NCBI GenBank assembly: GCA_038237665.1
Contig: JBBRYK010000018.1
Coordinates: 1 to 42,424 of the forward strand
DNA length: 42,424 nt
DNA from: JBBRYK01 sp038237665
GTDB lineage: Bacteria; Actinomycetota; Thermoleophilia; Gaiellales; Gaiellaceae
Direction: 5' to 3'
Shown here: in pieces, positions 41,798-42,424 of the stretch
How positions within the stretch are numbered: position 1 is the first letter of the stretch
How the letters are laid out: each line of letters opens with the position of its first letter
Position numbers and translations under genes: made by a program
Notes under the pieces: model-generated
Seen by the model: only the letters and a program-made list of their open reading frames with translations
What the model was told of the DNA's origin: nothing
Databases searched by the model: none

Positions 41798-41850
41798 GGC
41801 GTGCCGGCGTCAGCCAACCTTCGTTCCGCTCCTGCGTCTGAGCATGAAAG

Positions 41851-42287
41851 GTGGACGAACCTCTCCGCCCTCCGCTCCCGCGCCGCCCACTGTGGCGACG
41901 TGTGCTGCCCTGGGTTGCCGGTGTCGTGCTGGTCGCCGGCGCGATCGCGGTTCTGGTCGAGGTCTTGCCCAGCCAGAACCCGAAGGCCGACTCGTCGGCA
42001 ACCGAAAATCCGGTCGTCGCCCGACCACGCCGCCGAAGACAGTCCCGCTCGCAAGAGAGGCGCGGATCGTCGCCGGCCGCTTCATCCTCCCCGCTGTCCA
42101 GCGCAAGCATCTCGACGAGGCGTGGACACTCTCCGGACCGCTGATCCGCCAGGGTCAGACCTACAAGGAATGGTTGACCGGCAACATCGCCGTCACGCCG
42201 TACCTGCCGAAACTCCAGCTCACTCCGTTGAAGGTGGACTACTCGTTCCGAAACCACGCGCTTCTGGAAGTCGCCCTCCTACCGAAG
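41851..42287 (+). pseudogene. Membrane-anchored protein gene, frameshifted and cut by an insertion sequence
   Basis: The 5' part (GTG 41851) encodes VDEPLRPPLPRRPLWRRVL and a membrane helix (LPWVAGVVLVAGAIAVLV), then turns into an Arg/Ser-rich string that ends at 42144. The coding signal continues in another frame from about 42020: TVPLAREARIVAGRFILPAV, AWTLSGPLIRQGQTYKEWL and NHALLEVALLPK. The switch lies between about 42000 and 42045. The second frame is then lost at 42288, where an insertion-sequence end begins. The intact protein would be anchored with an extracytoplasmic domain; no function is known to me. Confidence 0.65.
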
Positions 42288-42424
42288 TGTCCAGCTTCAC
42301 GGAGTTGGCAGGGTTTCGGGCTCGGTTGACTTGGTGGTCTGAGCATGCTCGCATGCTTCGAGGTGGACGTCGAGCGGGCGGCGCATGGCCAGCGCTTGGT
42401 GCGGTCGGATCTGGTTGAAGAGGG
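42288..42424 (-). mobile_element. End of an insertion sequence (IS3/IS481-like), continues beyond window
   Basis: The element appears to begin at TGTCCAGCTTCACGG (from 42288), 9 bp beyond the stop of a transposase on the minus strand. Coding sequence of the interrupted gene stops exactly here. Only about 137 bp are in the window, so the other end, the inverted repeats and any target duplication cannot be checked. Confidence 0.65.
42297..42424 (-). CDS. DDE (integrase-core) transposase, C-terminal end only
   Basis: The minus-strand frame entering from the window edge reads LFNQIRPHQALAMRRPLDV, then HLEACEHAQTTKSTEPETLPTP and a TGA at 42297-42299 (41 codons seen). The YNxxRPHxALxxxTPxxxY end is characteristic of IS3- and IS481-type transposases, just after the catalytic Glu of the rve domain, which lies outside the window. 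With the next sequence, the family could be settled. The gene is close to the element's end, as is usual in these families. Confidence 0.8.
   Translation of the reverse strand, partial: LFNQIRPHQALAMRRPLDVHLEACEHAQTTKSTEPETLPTP

Overview
This is a GC-rich bacterial chromosome segment, probably from an actinomycetote. The Thermoleophilia (Gaiellales or Solirubrobacterales) are my best guess. The guess rests on roughly 70% GC, frequent GTG/TTG starts, ATGA/GTGA-type overlaps, a division and cell wall (dcw) cluster without ftsA, and many genes whose start codon lies 6-9 nt after a -10-like hexamer, as expected for leaderless mRNAs. It is inference; no 16S gene or other decisive marker is present.

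Layout. (1) 1-5177, mixed housekeeping and accessory genes: a sulfatase tail, an ArsR regulator with an SRPBCC protein under a strong promoter with three palindromic operators, an ECF sigma factor coupled to an O6-alkylguanine-DNA alkyltransferase, citrate synthase, a PfkB-type kinase and a small unknown protein. (2) 5269-19926, a full dcw cluster: mraZ-rsmH-ftsL-ftsI-murE-murF-mraY-murD-ftsW-murG-murC-murB-ftsQ-ftsZ. It opens with 10-bp-spaced MraZ boxes, is interrupted between ftsI and murE by a 49-bp palindrome, has a consensus promoter before ftsZ and ends in hairpins. These genes make lipid II from UDP-MurNAc precursors and build the division septum. (3) 20121-24415, the glycine cleavage genes gcvT-gcvH-gcvPA-gcvPB. 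(4) 24418-26437, two related secreted proteins of unknown function flanking a cupin and a GNAT acetyltransferase. (5) 26415-34722: gamma-glutamylcyclotransferase-like protein, the tail of a lost AraC-type regulator, rlmN, threonine aldolase, a serine beta-lactamase-like hydrolase, a Ca2+/H+ antiporter, a Cys-rich unknown, a reading frame with no visible start, endonuclease IV and glutamyl-tRNA synthetase. (6) 34804-40442: a secreted subtilase ending in 13 Ser-Ser-Trp-Asn repeats, small and membrane proteins of unknown function, an M3-like zinc peptidase and a divergent protein kinase. (7) 40439-42424, a damaged edge: an ABC exporter lacking its N-terminal half, a frameshifted membrane-protein gene cut by an insertion sequence, and the end of that element's transposase.

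I found no convincing new multi-gene system such as a defence island, phage or biosynthetic cluster, and no tRNA, rRNA or CRISPR array. The more unusual observations are the operator array at the arsR start, the shared divergent -10 element between nfo and gltX, the Trp-rich subtilase tail, the paralogous secreted pair and the rearranged right edge.
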